Part shown: one piece after another, positions 14,908 through 23,514 of the stretch
Layout: each line of letters begins with the position of its first letter
How positions within the stretch are numbered: the first letter of the stretch is position 1
Origin: Streptomyces lanatus
GTDB taxonomy: Bacteria; Actinomycetota; Actinomycetes; Streptomycetales; Streptomycetaceae
Assembly (NCBI RefSeq): GCF_014655715.1
Contig: NZ_BNBM01000005.1
Location: 372,001-436,000 of the forward strand
DNA length: 64,000 nt
Reading direction: 5' to 3'
Notes under the pieces: model-generated
Databases searched by the model: none
Seen by the model: only the letters and a program-made list of their open reading frames with translations
What the model was told of the DNA's origin: nothing
Made by a program: the position numbers and the translations under genes

Positions 14908-16125
14908 CTAGAGCGCCTGCGCCGCCGGCTTCACCATCCCCCGCACCGTGCGCGACTTCACGAAGTCGCCCATGGCCGTCATCTCCCACTCACCGGTGAA
15001 CTGCCTGATCAACTTCGCCATCAGCACGCCCGTCTGGGGCTCGGCGCTGGTGAGGTCGAAGCGGACGAGTTCCTCGCCGGTGAGGCCGTCGATCAGCCGG
15101 CAGTAGGCCTTGGCGACCTCGGTGAACTTCTGGCCGGAGAACGAGTTGACGGTGAAGACCAGGCCGGTGACGTCCTGGGGCAGACGCCCGAGGTCCACGG
15201 TGATGACCTCGTCGTCCCCGCCGCCCTCACCGGTGAGGTTGTCGCCGGAGTGGCGGATGGCGCCCTGCACGATCTGGAGCTTGCCGAAGTAGCAGCTGTC
15301 GATGTGGTTGCGCTGCGGGCCGTAGGCGATGACCGAGGCGTCCAGGTCGATGTCCTTGCCGCGGTACGCCGGCTCCCAGCCGAGGCCCATCTTGACCTGG
15401 GAGAGGAGGGGCTGGCCGCCCTTCATCAGGGACACGGTCTGGTTCTTCTGGAGGCTGACGCGGCCCTTGTCGAGGTTGATCTTCCCGGTGCCGGGCGCGG
15501 GCGGGGCGGGGGGCGCCGGAGGTGCCGGGGGAGCGGCAGGGGTGGTCATGGGCGGGGCCTGCGGGGTGACCGGGGGCGCCGCGGTGGGCTGCGGCGGGGC
15601 CACGGGGGTGGCGGCCGGGGCGGGTTCCTCGACCGTGACGCCGAAGTCGGTGGCGATGCCGGCCAGGCCGTTGGCGTAGCCCTGGCCCACCGCTCGGGCC
15701 TTCCAGGCGCCGTTGCGCAGATAGACCTCCACGATCACCAGCGCGGTCTCGGTGCCGAGCTGTGGGGGAGTGAAGGTGGCCAGGACGCTGTTGTCGTTGG
15801 CGTCGCGGATGGTGGCCGTCGGTTCGATGCCCTGGAAGGTCTGGCCGGCGGCGTCCGGGCTGGCGGTGACGACGATCTTCTCGATGCCGGCGGGGACGGC
15901 CGAGGTGTCGACGATGATCGCGTCGGGGCTGGTGCCGCCGCCCGAGCGGTACGTCACGCCCGGGCCGTTGGGCTGGTTGTAGAAGATGAAGTCGTCGTCG
16001 GAGCGCACCTTGCCGTCGGCGGTGAGCAGCAGGCCCGATACGTCGAGCCGCACCGGGGCGGCGACGTCCACCGTCACGCGCGCGGCGGAGAGAGGGATGT
16101 TCGAGCCGGGGGTCATAGCTGTCAT
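14908..16125 (-). CDS. Double TerD-domain stress protein
   Basis: 405 residues: a TerD domain (about 8-165; SDDDFIFYNQP, VTYRSGGG, ATFTPPQLGTETALVIVEVYLRNGAWKARAVGQGYANGLAGIATDFGV), then a Pro/Ala-rich linker (about 170-225), then a second TerD-related domain (about 228-405; KMGLGWEP, IDLDASVIAY, GEGGGDDEVITVDLGRLP, FDLTSAEPQTGVLMAKL). TerD proteins bind calcium through Asp clusters and belong to tellurite/stress-response membrane-associated systems. No terZABCE genes are adjacent, so this is a stand-alone paralogue. MTAMTPGSN allows a second start four codons in. It is cytoplasmic: no signal peptide. Confidence 0.88.
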   Translation of the reverse strand: MTAMTPGSNIPLSAARVTVDVAAPVRLDVSGLLLTADGKVRSDDDFIFYNQPNGPGVTYRSGGGTSPDAIIVDTSAVPAGIEKIVVTASPDAAGQTFQGIEPTATIRDANDNSVLATFTPPQLGTETALVIVEVYLRNGAWKARAVGQGYANGLAGIATDFGVTVEEPAPAATPVAPPQPTAAPPVTPQAPPMTTPAAPPAPPAPPAPPAPGTGKINLDKGRVSLQKNQTVSLMKGGQPLLSQVKMGLGWEPAYRGKDIDLDASVIAYGPQRNHIDSCYFGKLQIVQGAIRHSGDNLTGEGGGDDEVITVDLGRLPQDVTGLVFTVNSFSGQKFTEVAKAYCRLIDGLTGEELVRFDLTSAEPQTGVLMAKLIRQFTGEWEMTAMGDFVKSRTVRGMVKPAAQAL

Positions 16126-16210
16126 GCCCCGTGAACGAGCGAGGCCGTTTTACCGTTCCCTTACCCGGGGCCAATCGGTGGGGGCCGGGTTTTTTCTCGC
16201 GTCCTCGAAC

Positions 16211-16243
16211 GCCGGAGGAGCTGATGAACTCAGCCCCTCCGGC
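16211..16243 (-). terminator. Hairpin terminator of the polyol-type operon
   Basis: GCCGGAGG (16211-16218) pairs with CCTCCGGC (16236-16243), with an inner CTGA/TCAG. It lies 15 bases beyond the dehydrogenase stop and matches a terminator sequence seen very often in Streptomyces genomes. Confidence 0.7.
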
Positions 16244-16258
16244 CTTCGGGGAGCGTGC

Positions 16259-17248
16259 CTACGGCACCACGACGATCTTCCGCCCCACCCCCGACGCGAA
16301 CTGCTCCAGCGCCTCCGGATACCGCTCCAGCGCGATGCGGTCGCTGATGAAGATCTCGGGGTCGAGGACACCGTTCGCGAACAGTTCCGCCGCGCGCTCG
16401 AAGCTGTGGAGCACCGCCATCGAGCCCGTGATGGTGATCTCCTGGTTGTAGATGCGGTACGGGTCGATCGTCACGCGGGTCGCGTAGTCCGCCACCCCGA
16501 ACTGCAGAAACGTGCCGGCCTTCGCCACCCGGTCCAGGCCGTCCTGGATCGCCGCCGCGTTGCCCGTGGCGTCGACGACGAGGTCCCAGCCCTGAGGCCG
16601 GTCCAGCTCGTCGGGGTTGGCGGCGGAGGCCGAGACGCCGAGCCTCCGGGCGGTCTCCAGACGGGACGGATTCACGTCCACCATGTCCACGCTGGCCGCT
16701 CCCGTCCGCTTGGCGAGCTCCAGCATCATCAGGCCCATCGTGCCGGAGCCGTAGATCAGGACATGGGCGCCGAGCCGGGACTGGAGGACGTCGTAGCCGC
16801 GCACCGCGCAGGACAGGGGCTCCACCAGGGCCGCGTCCTGGGTGCGGACGTGCTCGGGGAGCTTCACGCAGTTGGCCACGGGGGCGACGGCGTACTGCGC
16901 CGCTCCGCCCGCCGTCGTCACACCGATCGCCGCCCAGCGTTCGCAGAGGTTGTTGTGGCCGGTACGGCAGTAACGGCACTCGTAGCAGTACAGGGACGGG
17001 TCCACCGCCACTCGGTCGCCGACCGCGACCTCCGTGACCTGGGTGCCGACCCCGACCACCTCGCCCGCGAACTCGTGCCCGGGCACGATCGGCAGCTTCG
17101 GCGCGAACTCGCCCTGGAGGATGTGCAGATCGGTGCCGCAGAGGCCGCAGGCCGCCACTTCCACGACGACCTCGCGCGGTCCCGGTGTCGGGTCCGGGAC
17201 CTCTGCGACGACGGCGCGGCCCACGGACTCGATGACGGCGGCCTTCAT
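16259..17248 (-). CDS. Zinc-dependent medium-chain alcohol (polyol-type) dehydrogenase
   Basis: 329 residues. Catalytic zinc ligands are visible in CGLCGTDLH (Cys) and PGHEFAGEVVGVG (His-Glu). The structural zinc cluster is reduced to CYECRYCRTGHNNLC. The Rossmann motif is IYGSGTMGLMMLELAKRTGA and a typical Asp follows in VDMVDVNPSRLETARRLG, indicating NAD preference. It belongs to the sorbitol/threonine dehydrogenase group. It is the last gene of the ABC operon and overlaps the preceding permease by 4 bases, so it probably oxidises the imported polyol or sugar in the cytoplasm. The substrate is inferred only from context. Confidence 0.88.
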   Translation of the reverse strand: MKAAVIESVGRAVVAEVPDPTPGPREVVVEVAACGLCGTDLHILQGEFAPKLPIVPGHEFAGEVVGVGTQVTEVAVGDRVAVDPSLYCYECRYCRTGHNNLCERWAAIGVTTAGGAAQYAVAPVANCVKLPEHVRTQDAALVEPLSCAVRGYDVLQSRLGAHVLIYGSGTMGLMMLELAKRTGAASVDMVDVNPSRLETARRLGVSASAANPDELDRPQGWDLVVDATGNAAAIQDGLDRVAKAGTFLQFGVADYATRVTIDPYRIYNQEITITGSMAVLHSFERAAELFANGVLDPEIFISDRIALERYPEALEQFASGVGRKIVVVP

Positions 17249-18093
17249 TTCACGGCTCCCAACGACAGGCCCTGGACCAGCTTGTCCTGGGCGGCGAACC
17301 CCGCGGCGAGCACCGGCAGGGAGATGACGAGCGACGCGGCGCACACCTTCGCCAGGAACAGGCCCTGGCTGGTGATGAAGCCGGTCAGGAAGACGGGCGC
17401 GGTCTCCGCCACCACGCCGGTCAGCACACGGGCGAACAGCAGCTCGTTCCAGCTGAAGATGAAGCAGATGAGGGAAGTGGCGGCGATGCCGGGGAGGGCG
17501 ATGGGGGCCACGACCCTGGTCAGGATCGTCGGCAGCTTCGCGCCGTCCACCCTCGCCGCCTCGATGATCGCCACCGGGATCTCGGCGAGGAAGGAGTGCA
17601 TCATCCACACCGCGATCGGCAGGTTCATGGAGGTGTAGAGGATGACCAGCAGCCAGATGTTGTCGAGCATGTCCGTGTTCTTCGCGAACAGGTACAGCGG
17701 CAACAGGCCCGCCACGGCCGGCAGCATCTTCGTGGAGAGGAAGAAGAACAGGACGTCGGTCCACTTCTTCACCGGGCGGATCGACAGGGCGTAGGCGGCC
17801 GGCAGGGCCAGGACCAGGACGAACAGGGTCGATGCTATCGACGCCACCGCCGAGTTGATCAGCGCGGGCCAGGGGCTCGCGCCACCGCCCGCGCCGAAGA
17901 ACTCGCGGTAGCCGTCCAGCGTCAACGACGCGGCGAAGGACGGTGGGTTGGTCGCCGCGTCCGCCTCGGAGTGGAAGGACGTCAGCGCCATCCAGGCGAT
18001 GGGGAGGAAGAACGCGATTCCCAGCAGCCAGGCCACCAGGCCCAGGCCCGCTCCCTTGCGGCGGCTGCGAAGTCGTACGGCCATGCTGCTCAT
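17245..18093 (-). CDS. Polyol/sugar ABC transporter permease (MalG type)
   Basis: 282 residues with six predicted spans, beginning GLVAWLLGIAFFLPIAWMALTSF. The EAA loop is IIEAARVDGAKLPTILTRVVAPIALPG. Sequence style (FHSEADAATNPPSF in the first external loop) recalls SmoG/MtlG subunits of polyol importers. Both ends overlap neighbours by four bases (ATGA), so the operon binding protein-permease-permease-dehydrogenase is tightly coupled. Confidence 0.9.
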   Translation of the reverse strand: MSSMAVRLRSRRKGAGLGLVAWLLGIAFFLPIAWMALTSFHSEADAATNPPSFAASLTLDGYREFFGAGGGASPWPALINSAVASIASTLFVLVLALPAAYALSIRPVKKWTDVLFFFLSTKMLPAVAGLLPLYLFAKNTDMLDNIWLLVILYTSMNLPIAVWMMHSFLAEIPVAIIEAARVDGAKLPTILTRVVAPIALPGIAATSLICFIFSWNELLFARVLTGVVAETAPVFLTGFITSQGLFLAKVCAASLVISLPVLAAGFAAQDKLVQGLSLGAVK

Positions 18094-19028
18094 GCGCGCG
18101 ACACCTCCTCGCGGAACAGGGACGACACCACGCGCAGCGCGAAGGTCGCGATGATGATCGAGCCGATGACCACCAGGACGCCCGCGGCCGAGGCGAGGCC
18201 GTTCTCATGGGCCTGGTAGAAGCTCTGGTAGACGGTGTAGGGGAGGTTGGCGGTGCCGAGGCCCCCGGACGTGATCGTGAAGACCGCGTCGAAGTTCTGG
18301 ACGATGTAGATCGAGCCGAGCAGGGCGCCGAGTTCGAGGTAGCGGCGCAGGTGGGGGAGGGTGAGGTGGCGGAAGATCTGCCAGTCGCTCGCGCCGTCGA
18401 CGCGGGCCGCCTCGATCTGCTCGTGGTCACGGCTCTGCAGTCCTGCCAGCAGGATCAGCATCATGAACGGCGTCCATTGCCAGACCAGGGAGGCCTCCAC
18501 CGCGAGGAGCGGGGTGTTGGAGATCCAGTCGGGCTGTGGGCCGCCCACATAGTGCAACAACCCATTGAACAGGCCGTATTCAGGGTTGTAGAGCACATGC
18601 TTCCAGAGCAGGGCCGCCGCCACGGGAACGACCAGGAACGGGGCGATCAGCAAGGTGCGGACCACTCCGCGGCCCTTGAACTTACGGTCCAGGAGCAGCG
18701 CCAGCACCAGGCCCAGGATCAGGCTGGCCAGCACCACCGCGACCGTCAGGAGCACGGTCGTCCACACCGAGTGGCGCAGATCGGCGTCGGTGAGGACCTC
18801 CTGGTAGTTGCCCAGGCCGGCGAACTTTCGGGCGTCCGGGTAGAGCGCGTTCCAGTCGAAGAACGAGATCACCAGCGTGGCCACGAACGGCAGCTGGGTC
18901 ACCACGATCATGAAGATCAGTGCGGGCAGCAGGGGTGCCCGGGTCGCCCAGGCGCGCAGCCGGGCGGAGGGCGGACGTGTCGTTCGCACGGGAGTAGCGG
19001 CCACGGGGGCCGTTGTAGTCGCTGTCAT
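18090..19028 (-). CDS. Polyol/sugar ABC transporter permease (MalF type)
   Basis: 312 residues. ATG at 19028-19026 overlaps the stop of the binding-protein gene. An N-terminal Thr/Ala-rich tail of about 30 residues is followed by PALIFMIVVTQLPFVATLVISFF and five further spans. The EAA loop is IEAARVDGASDWQIFRHLTLPHLRR. WNALYPDARKFAGLGNY in the first outer loop is characteristic of polyol-type systems. It partners with the permeases and lipoprotein of the same operon. Confidence 0.9.
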   Translation of the reverse strand: MTATTTAPVAATPVRTTRPPSARLRAWATRAPLLPALIFMIVVTQLPFVATLVISFFDWNALYPDARKFAGLGNYQEVLTDADLRHSVWTTVLLTVAVVLASLILGLVLALLLDRKFKGRGVVRTLLIAPFLVVPVAAALLWKHVLYNPEYGLFNGLLHYVGGPQPDWISNTPLLAVEASLVWQWTPFMMLILLAGLQSRDHEQIEAARVDGASDWQIFRHLTLPHLRRYLELGALLGSIYIVQNFDAVFTITSGGLGTANLPYTVYQSFYQAHENGLASAAGVLVVIGSIIIATFALRVVSSLFREEVSRA

Positions 19029-20395
19029 CGCCCCTCGTACTCCTCGGAGATCTCGTCGGCGAGTTGCTGGGACTTCTTCAGGGCCGACTCGACGGACTGG
19101 CGTCCGGCGATGGCCGCGCTGATCTCCTGGGAGACCTTGGTGCCGAGGTCGGTGAACTCGGGGATGCCGACGAACTGGATGCCGGGCGCGGGGCGCGGCT
19201 GTACGCCGGGGTCGTCGGGGCGGGCGCCCTCGATGGCTTCCTTCGTCATCTCCTGGAAGGCGGCGGCCTCCTGGCGGTACGCCGGGTTGGCGTAGGTGGA
19301 GGCCCGCTTGCCCGCCGGGACGTTGGACCAGCCGATCTCGTCGCCGACCAGCTGCTCGTACTGCTTGCTCGACGCCCAGGACACGAACTTCCAGGCGTTG
19401 TCCGGGTTCCGGGAGGCGTTCTGGATGCCCCAGGCCCAGGTGTAGAGCCAGCCCGAGGACTCCGTCTTCTCGACGGGGGCGGGCGCGTAGCCCACCTTGC
19501 CCTTGACCGGGCTGTTCGCCGCCTCCAGGGAACCGGCCGCGGAAGTGGCGTCGTACCACATGGCGACCTTGCCCTGGGTCATGTTGTTCAGGCACTCGGC
19601 GAAGCCGGACTGGGCAGCTCCCGACTCACCGTGCTCGCGCACCAGGTCGACATAGAACTTCGTCGCCTGCTGCCACTCGGGCGAGTTCAGGCGGGCCGTC
19701 CAGTCCTTGTCGAACCAGGTGCCGCCGAAGGTGTTGACGACGGTGGTGAGCGGGGCCATCACCTCGCCCCAGCCGGGCAGACCGCGCAGACATATGCCCT
19801 TCATGCCCGGCTCGGCGCCGTCCGCCTTCTCGGCGAGGTCCGCCACCTGCTGCCAGGTGGGGTGCGCGGGCATCGTCAGGCCCTTCTCGGCGAACACGTC
19901 CTTGCGGTACATCAGGAAGGACGACTCGCCGTAGAAGGGCTGGCCGTAGAGCTTGCCGTCGTCGCCGGTCAGGGACTGGCGCATCGGCTTGAGGACGTCC
20001 TGCTCGTCGTAGGACGGGTCCTTGGCGACGTAGGAGTTCATCTCCTTCAGCCAGCCGTTGCGGGCGTAGATCGGGATCTCGTAGTTGGAGAGCGTCGCCA
20101 CGTCGTACTGGCCCGCCTGGTTGGCGAAGTCCTGGCTGATCTTGTCGCGGACGTCGTTCTCGGGCAGGACGGTGAAGTTGACCTTGATGCCGGTCTCTTC
20201 GGTGAAGCGGGGGGCGAGCTTCTGCAGCTCGGTCATCTGGGGGTTGTTGACCATGAGGACGTTGACCGAGTCGCCGCCCGACCCGGTCCCGCCGGCGCCG
20301 ACCCAGCAGCCGGAGAGCAGCGGGGCGAGCAGCGTCCCTGCGGCGGCCATGGCGAGCGTGGCTCGCGGTGGCCGCCGTCGGCTCTGGGTTCGCAT
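19025..20395 (-). CDS. Polyol/sugar-binding lipoprotein of ABC importer
   Basis: 456 residues. The signal peptide ends in lipobox LLSGC, so the protein is tethered to the outer face of the membrane. Family-1 solute-binding features: VNVLMVNNPQMTELQKLAPRFTEETGIKVNF, DVATLSNYEIPIYARNGWL, YGQPFYGESSFLMYRKDVF, QGKVAMWYDATSAAGSLE. The RNGWLKEMN and GESSF blocks are like those of sorbitol/mannitol-binding proteins. First gene of the four-gene operon. The DeoR-type gene lies 127 bases upstream on the same strand; the gap contains a 24-base direct repeat that overlaps the end of that gene. Confidence 0.9.
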   Translation of the reverse strand: MRTQSRRRPPRATLAMAAAGTLLAPLLSGCWVGAGGTGSGGDSVNVLMVNNPQMTELQKLAPRFTEETGIKVNFTVLPENDVRDKISQDFANQAGQYDVATLSNYEIPIYARNGWLKEMNSYVAKDPSYDEQDVLKPMRQSLTGDDGKLYGQPFYGESSFLMYRKDVFAEKGLTMPAHPTWQQVADLAEKADGAEPGMKGICLRGLPGWGEVMAPLTTVVNTFGGTWFDKDWTARLNSPEWQQATKFYVDLVREHGESGAAQSGFAECLNNMTQGKVAMWYDATSAAGSLEAANSPVKGKVGYAPAPVEKTESSGWLYTWAWGIQNASRNPDNAWKFVSWASSKQYEQLVGDEIGWSNVPAGKRASTYANPAYRQEAAAFQEMTKEAIEGARPDDPGVQPRPAPGIQFVGIPEFTDLGTKVSQEISAAIAGRQSVESALKKSQQLADEISEEYEGR

Positions 20396-20489
20396 GGATC
20401 GCTCCTGGACGTGAGGGGAGATGAGACGTATGGGGAGATAAGGGGTATGCGAGGGTATGGGTGTGCCCCTCGGGGGAGTGGATTTGATT

Positions 20490-20537
20490 TTTGGACTTTC
20501 AGACGCGGATGACTTTGGACTTTCAGACGCGGATGAC
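20490..20537. repeat. 24-base direct repeat at the 3' end of the DeoR-type gene
   Basis: A 24-base sequence starting TTTGGACTTTCAGACG is present twice head to tail (20490-20513 and 20514-20537). On the minus strand the second copy encodes the last residues and stop codon of the regulator, so the duplication repeats the gene's own end. Confidence 0.85.
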
Positions 20538-21293
20538 TTGGGGGCCCAGCAGCGAGTACCGGTGTGCCTCGGCGGCCGGGAGCAGGGTGCTCGTGACGAT
20601 CGTCTCCAGTGCGCCGATGTCGGCGAACCGGCAGAAGCTGACCGCCCCGAACTTGGTGTGCACGCCCGCGAAAACCGTGCGGCGCGCGGCCCGGATGGCC
20701 TGCGCCTTGACCTCGCTGACGGCGGGGTCGGGGGTGGTCAGGCCGTGTTCGCGGGAGATGCCGTTGGCGCCGATGAACGCCAGGTCGATGACGAAGCCGG
20801 CCAGCATCTTCGTCGTCCAGTGGTCGACGGTGGCCAGCGTGCCCGACCGTACCCGGCCGCCGAGCAGCAGCACGGAGATGTGCTCCGTCTCGGCGAGCGC
20901 GCCCGCGACCGGCAGGGACGCGGTGACCACGGTCAGCGGCCGGTCCATGGGCAGGGCCTCGGCGATGAGCTGCGGGGTGAAGCCCTCGTCGACGAAGACC
21001 GTCTCGGCGTCGCCGAGGAGCTCCGCCGCGGCGGACGCGATCCTGCGCTTCTCGGGGACATGGCTGGTGGCGCGGAAGGCGAGCGTCGTCTCGAAGCCGG
21101 CGCTCTCCACGGGGTAGGCGCCGCCGTGGGTACGGCGGAGCAGCCCGTGGTCCTCCAGGACCCGCAGATCCCGGCGTACGGTCTCCTTGGCGACGCCCAG
21201 CTCGGTGGCGAGCGCGGTGACGTCGACGGAGCCGTCACGGCGTGCGGCCAGCACGATCTCGCGTTGGCGTTCCTCCGCCGTCCTCGTGCTCAT
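20523..21293 (-). CDS. DeoR-family transcriptional regulator
   Basis: 256 residues. N-terminal HTH: QREIVLAARRDGSVDVTALATELGVAKETVRRDLRVLEDHGLLRRTHGG, with the DeoR signature. The C-terminal DeoRC sensor domain (about 75-235) has VFVDEGFTPQLIAEAL, the region that binds phosphorylated sugars in this family, and DLAFIGANGISREHGLTT. It lies directly upstream of, and in the same direction as, the polyol-type importer operon, so it probably represses that operon until a phosphosugar or polyol is present. The start is ATG 21293 with GGGCGAGG upstream. Confidence 0.9.
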   Translation of the reverse strand: MSTRTAEERQREIVLAARRDGSVDVTALATELGVAKETVRRDLRVLEDHGLLRRTHGGAYPVESAGFETTLAFRATSHVPEKRRIASAAAELLGDAETVFVDEGFTPQLIAEALPMDRPLTVVTASLPVAGALAETEHISVLLLGGRVRSGTLATVDHWTTKMLAGFVIDLAFIGANGISREHGLTTPDPAVSEVKAQAIRAARRTVFAGVHTKFGAVSFCRFADIGALETIVTSTLLPAAEAHRYSLLGPQVIRV

Positions 21294-21501
21294 ACCGACC
21301 TCGCCCTTCCGCTTCACTGCCCGTTCGGGCCCGGTGGAGCCCTTGGGGGAAGTTCTACAGCGGGGGTCCGGCAGTGACCAGCTCTGTTGCCGGTTCGATG
21401 CTGCCCGCCTGTGCCCGTTCGCCACGCACCGTGCCCGTCTCGGACCTGCGCGATTGTGCCGGGGAAGGTGAGATCGGGCGCGATCGGTGCCCGAATACGC
21501 G

Positions 21502-21530
21502 GCGGGCGGGCCCGTTCGGTGCCCGCCCGC
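21502..21530 (-). terminator. Hairpin downstream of uronate dehydrogenase
   Basis: GCGGGCGGGC (21502-21511) pairs with GCCCGCCCGC (21521-21530) across a 9-base loop; 10 bp. It lies 24 bases beyond the udh stop in the transcription direction. There is no T-run. The remainder of 21294-21553 shows nothing recognisable. Confidence 0.55.
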
Positions 21531-21553
21531 CCTTTCGCGACCGCTCGATTCGG

Positions 21554-22363
21554 TCAGTACGGCCAGATCGGTGGGTCGCTCACGAAGTGGCCGCCCAGAT
21601 AGGCGTGCGCGATGTTGTCCGGATCGAGCTCTCCCTGCTCGGCGATCAGCTTCTCGGCGTACGGCTCGGAGTCGTCCCGCGGGTCGTAGCCGAGGGCGCG
21701 GGCGGAATCGAGGTCCCACCACAGGCGGGTGTTCGCGGAGGAGCCGTGGACGACCGTGTGCCCGACGTTCTCGGCGGTCAGGCACGCGTGGAAGAGGCGG
21801 GCGCCGTCGGCGGGGCTCATCCACACCGAGAGCATGCGCACGCTCGTCGGCTCGGGGAAGCAGGAGCCGATGCGCACGGACACCGTCTCCAGGCCGTACT
21901 TGTCCCAGTAGAACTGCGCGAGGTCCTCACCGAAGGACTTGGACAGGCCGTAGAAGGTGTCCGGGCGGCGCGGTGTGTCGATGGGGATGAGCGGGTCGTC
22001 CCCCTGCGGCCGGGGTGTGAAGCCCACCGCGTGGTTGGAGGAGGCGAAGACGACACGCCCCACGCCCTCCTCGCGGGCGGCCTCGTACAGGTTGTAGGTG
22101 CCCTCGATGTTGGCCTTGAGGATCTTCTCGAAGGGGGCTTCCAGGGAGATGCCCGCCAGGTGGATGATCGCGTAGACACCCCGCACGGCCTCGCGCAGCG
22201 CCTCCCGGTCGGCGAGGTCGGCGACGATCGTGTCCGGCTCGCCCTCGATCGGGCGCAGATCGAGCAGCCGCAGCTCATAGCCGTACGCCGGGAGCAGGTC
22301 CCGCATCAGGGTGCCGAGCCCGCCGGCGGCGCCGGTGAGCAGAACGGTGCGGGGGGCTGGCAT
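21554..22363 (-). CDS. udh: Uronate dehydrogenase (NAD-dependent)
   Basis: 269 residues, the usual size. Short-chain/epimerase fold with TGAAGGLG nucleotide-binding motif, DLADREALREAV, HLAGIS, then VFASSNHAVGF and YGLSKSFGEDLAQFYWDKYGLETVSVRIGSC holding the Tyr-xxx-Lys pair. These blocks match Agrobacterium- and Pseudomonas-type Udh closely. It oxidises D-galacturonate or D-glucuronate to the aldaro-lactone in the cytoplasm. It is divergent from the 5-keto-4-deoxyglucarate dehydratase gene (22534) with a shared 170-base control region, so both are probably controlled together in breakdown of pectin-derived galacturonate. Confidence 0.92.
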   Translation of the reverse strand: MPAPRTVLLTGAAGGLGTLMRDLLPAYGYELRLLDLRPIEGEPDTIVADLADREALREAVRGVYAIIHLAGISLEAPFEKILKANIEGTYNLYEAAREEGVGRVVFASSNHAVGFTPRPQGDDPLIPIDTPRRPDTFYGLSKSFGEDLAQFYWDKYGLETVSVRIGSCFPEPTSVRMLSVWMSPADGARLFHACLTAENVGHTVVHGSSANTRLWWDLDSARALGYDPRDDSEPYAEKLIAEQGELDPDNIAHAYLGGHFVSDPPIWPY

Positions 22364-22470
22364 CCTCGGTTCTCCTTGAGTCCAGGACCGTATGCATGCA
22401 CGCACGGTATTCACATTCATGGACAAGCTAAGGATCAACGACCTTGCTCGTCAAGGGTGGTGCAGCCCAT

Positions 22471-22486
22471 GTTCATAAATATAAAC
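22471..22486. promoter_or_regulatory. Candidate operator between udh and kdgD
   Basis: The imperfect palindrome GTTCATAAATATAAAC lies in a strikingly AT-rich patch of the divergent region. Its outer GTTCA...AAC matches the palindrome GTTCAGCATATCGAAC found upstream of the IclR gene at 63853-63868, 41 kb away. Either side of it, -10-like AT-rich sequences could serve both directions. Confidence 0.45.
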
Positions 22487-22533
22487 TCTGATCAGGATCC
22501 TGTATGTGGTCGTCCTCGTTCTAGGGAGAGCCC

Positions 22534-23514
22534 GTGACGCCAGCCCCTCTCGCCGCACGCCTCAGCATCCCCGGCGGGCCGCTGTTCTTCCCCGTCACCG
22601 CCTACGGCCCCGACGGCTCGGTCGACCTCGACACCTACCGCACCCATGTGCGCCGCGGCGTCGAGGCCGGGGCCGCGGCCGTGTTCGCGTGCTGCGGCAC
22701 GGGCGAGTTCCACGCCCTCACGCCCGAGGAGTACGAGGCGTGCGTACGGGCCGCCGTAGAGGCCACCGACGGGCGCGTGCCGGTCGTCGCGGGCGCCGGA
22801 TACGGCACCGCCCTCGCCGTGCGGTACGCGAGGCTCGCCGAGGGCGCCGGCGCGGACGGGCTGCTCGCCATGCCGCCGTATCTCGTCGTCGCCGGCCAGG
22901 AGGGGCTGCTGCGGCACTACCGGGAGGTCGCCGCCGCCACCGGGCTGCCCGTGATCGTCTACCAGCGCGACAACGCCGTCTTCACCCCGGACACCGTCGT
23001 CGAGCTGGCCCGCACGGACGGGATCATCGGCCTCAAGGACGGTCTCGGCGATCTGGACCTGATGCAGCGGATCATCAGCGCCGTACGCACCGAGGTACCG
23101 GGCGACTTCCTCTACTTCAACGGCCTGCCCACCGCCGAGCAGACCCAGCTCGCCTACCGCGCCATCGGCGTCACGCTCTACTCCTCCGCCGTGTTCTGCT
23201 TCGTCCCGGACATCGCCCTCGCCTTCTACCGGGCGCTGGAGAGCGGCGACGACACGACCGCGGGCCGCCTCCTGGACGGCTTCTACCGCCCCTTCGTCGA
23301 ACTGCGCGCCCAGGGCCGCGGGTACGCCGTGGCCCTCGTCAAGGCGGGCGTACGGCTGCGCGGACTGGACGTCGGGGAGGTCCGGCCGCCGCTGCACGAG
23401 CCGAGCGAGGATCATGTCAAGCAGCTCGCGCAGGTGATCGAACGCGGCTATGAGCTGCTGGAGAAGGAGCCGGAGCCGGAGGCCGCCAAGGGGAGCCGGG
23501 AGGACACCAAGTGA
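22534..23514 (+). CDS. kdgD: 5-dehydro-4-deoxyglucarate dehydratase
   Basis: 326 residues from GTG 22534 (AGGGAG upstream). DHDPS/NAL-family TIM barrel: GPLFFPVTAYGPDGSVD, GTGEFHALTPEEY, catalytic Tyr in VIVYQRDNAVF and Schiff-base Lys in IIGLKDGLGDLDLM. The FFPVT and LKDG forms are those of 5-keto-4-deoxyglucarate dehydratases, which dehydrate and decarboxylate the product of galactarate/glucarate dehydratase to 2-oxoglutarate semialdehyde. It is divergent from udh, and the aldehyde dehydrogenase for the next step begins at 63921. No aldarate dehydratase is in the window. The next gene starts within its stop codon. Confidence 0.92.
   Translation: MTPAPLAARLSIPGGPLFFPVTAYGPDGSVDLDTYRTHVRRGVEAGAAAVFACCGTGEFHALTPEEYEACVRAAVEATDGRVPVVAGAGYGTALAVRYARLAEGAGADGLLAMPPYLVVAGQEGLLRHYREVAAATGLPVIVYQRDNAVFTPDTVVELARTDGIIGLKDGLGDLDLMQRIISAVRTEVPGDFLYFNGLPTAEQTQLAYRAIGVTLYSSAVFCFVPDIALAFYRALESGDDTTAGRLLDGFYRPFVELRAQGRGYAVALVKAGVRLRGLDVGEVRPPLHEPSEDHVKQLAQVIERGYELLEKEPEPEAAKGSREDTK

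Noticed and set aside
16161..16196. Plus-strand terminator ACCCGG...CCGGGTTTTTT.
   Set aside because: No plus-strand gene ends here; it lies upstream of the minus-strand TerD gene and the inner stem is mismatched.
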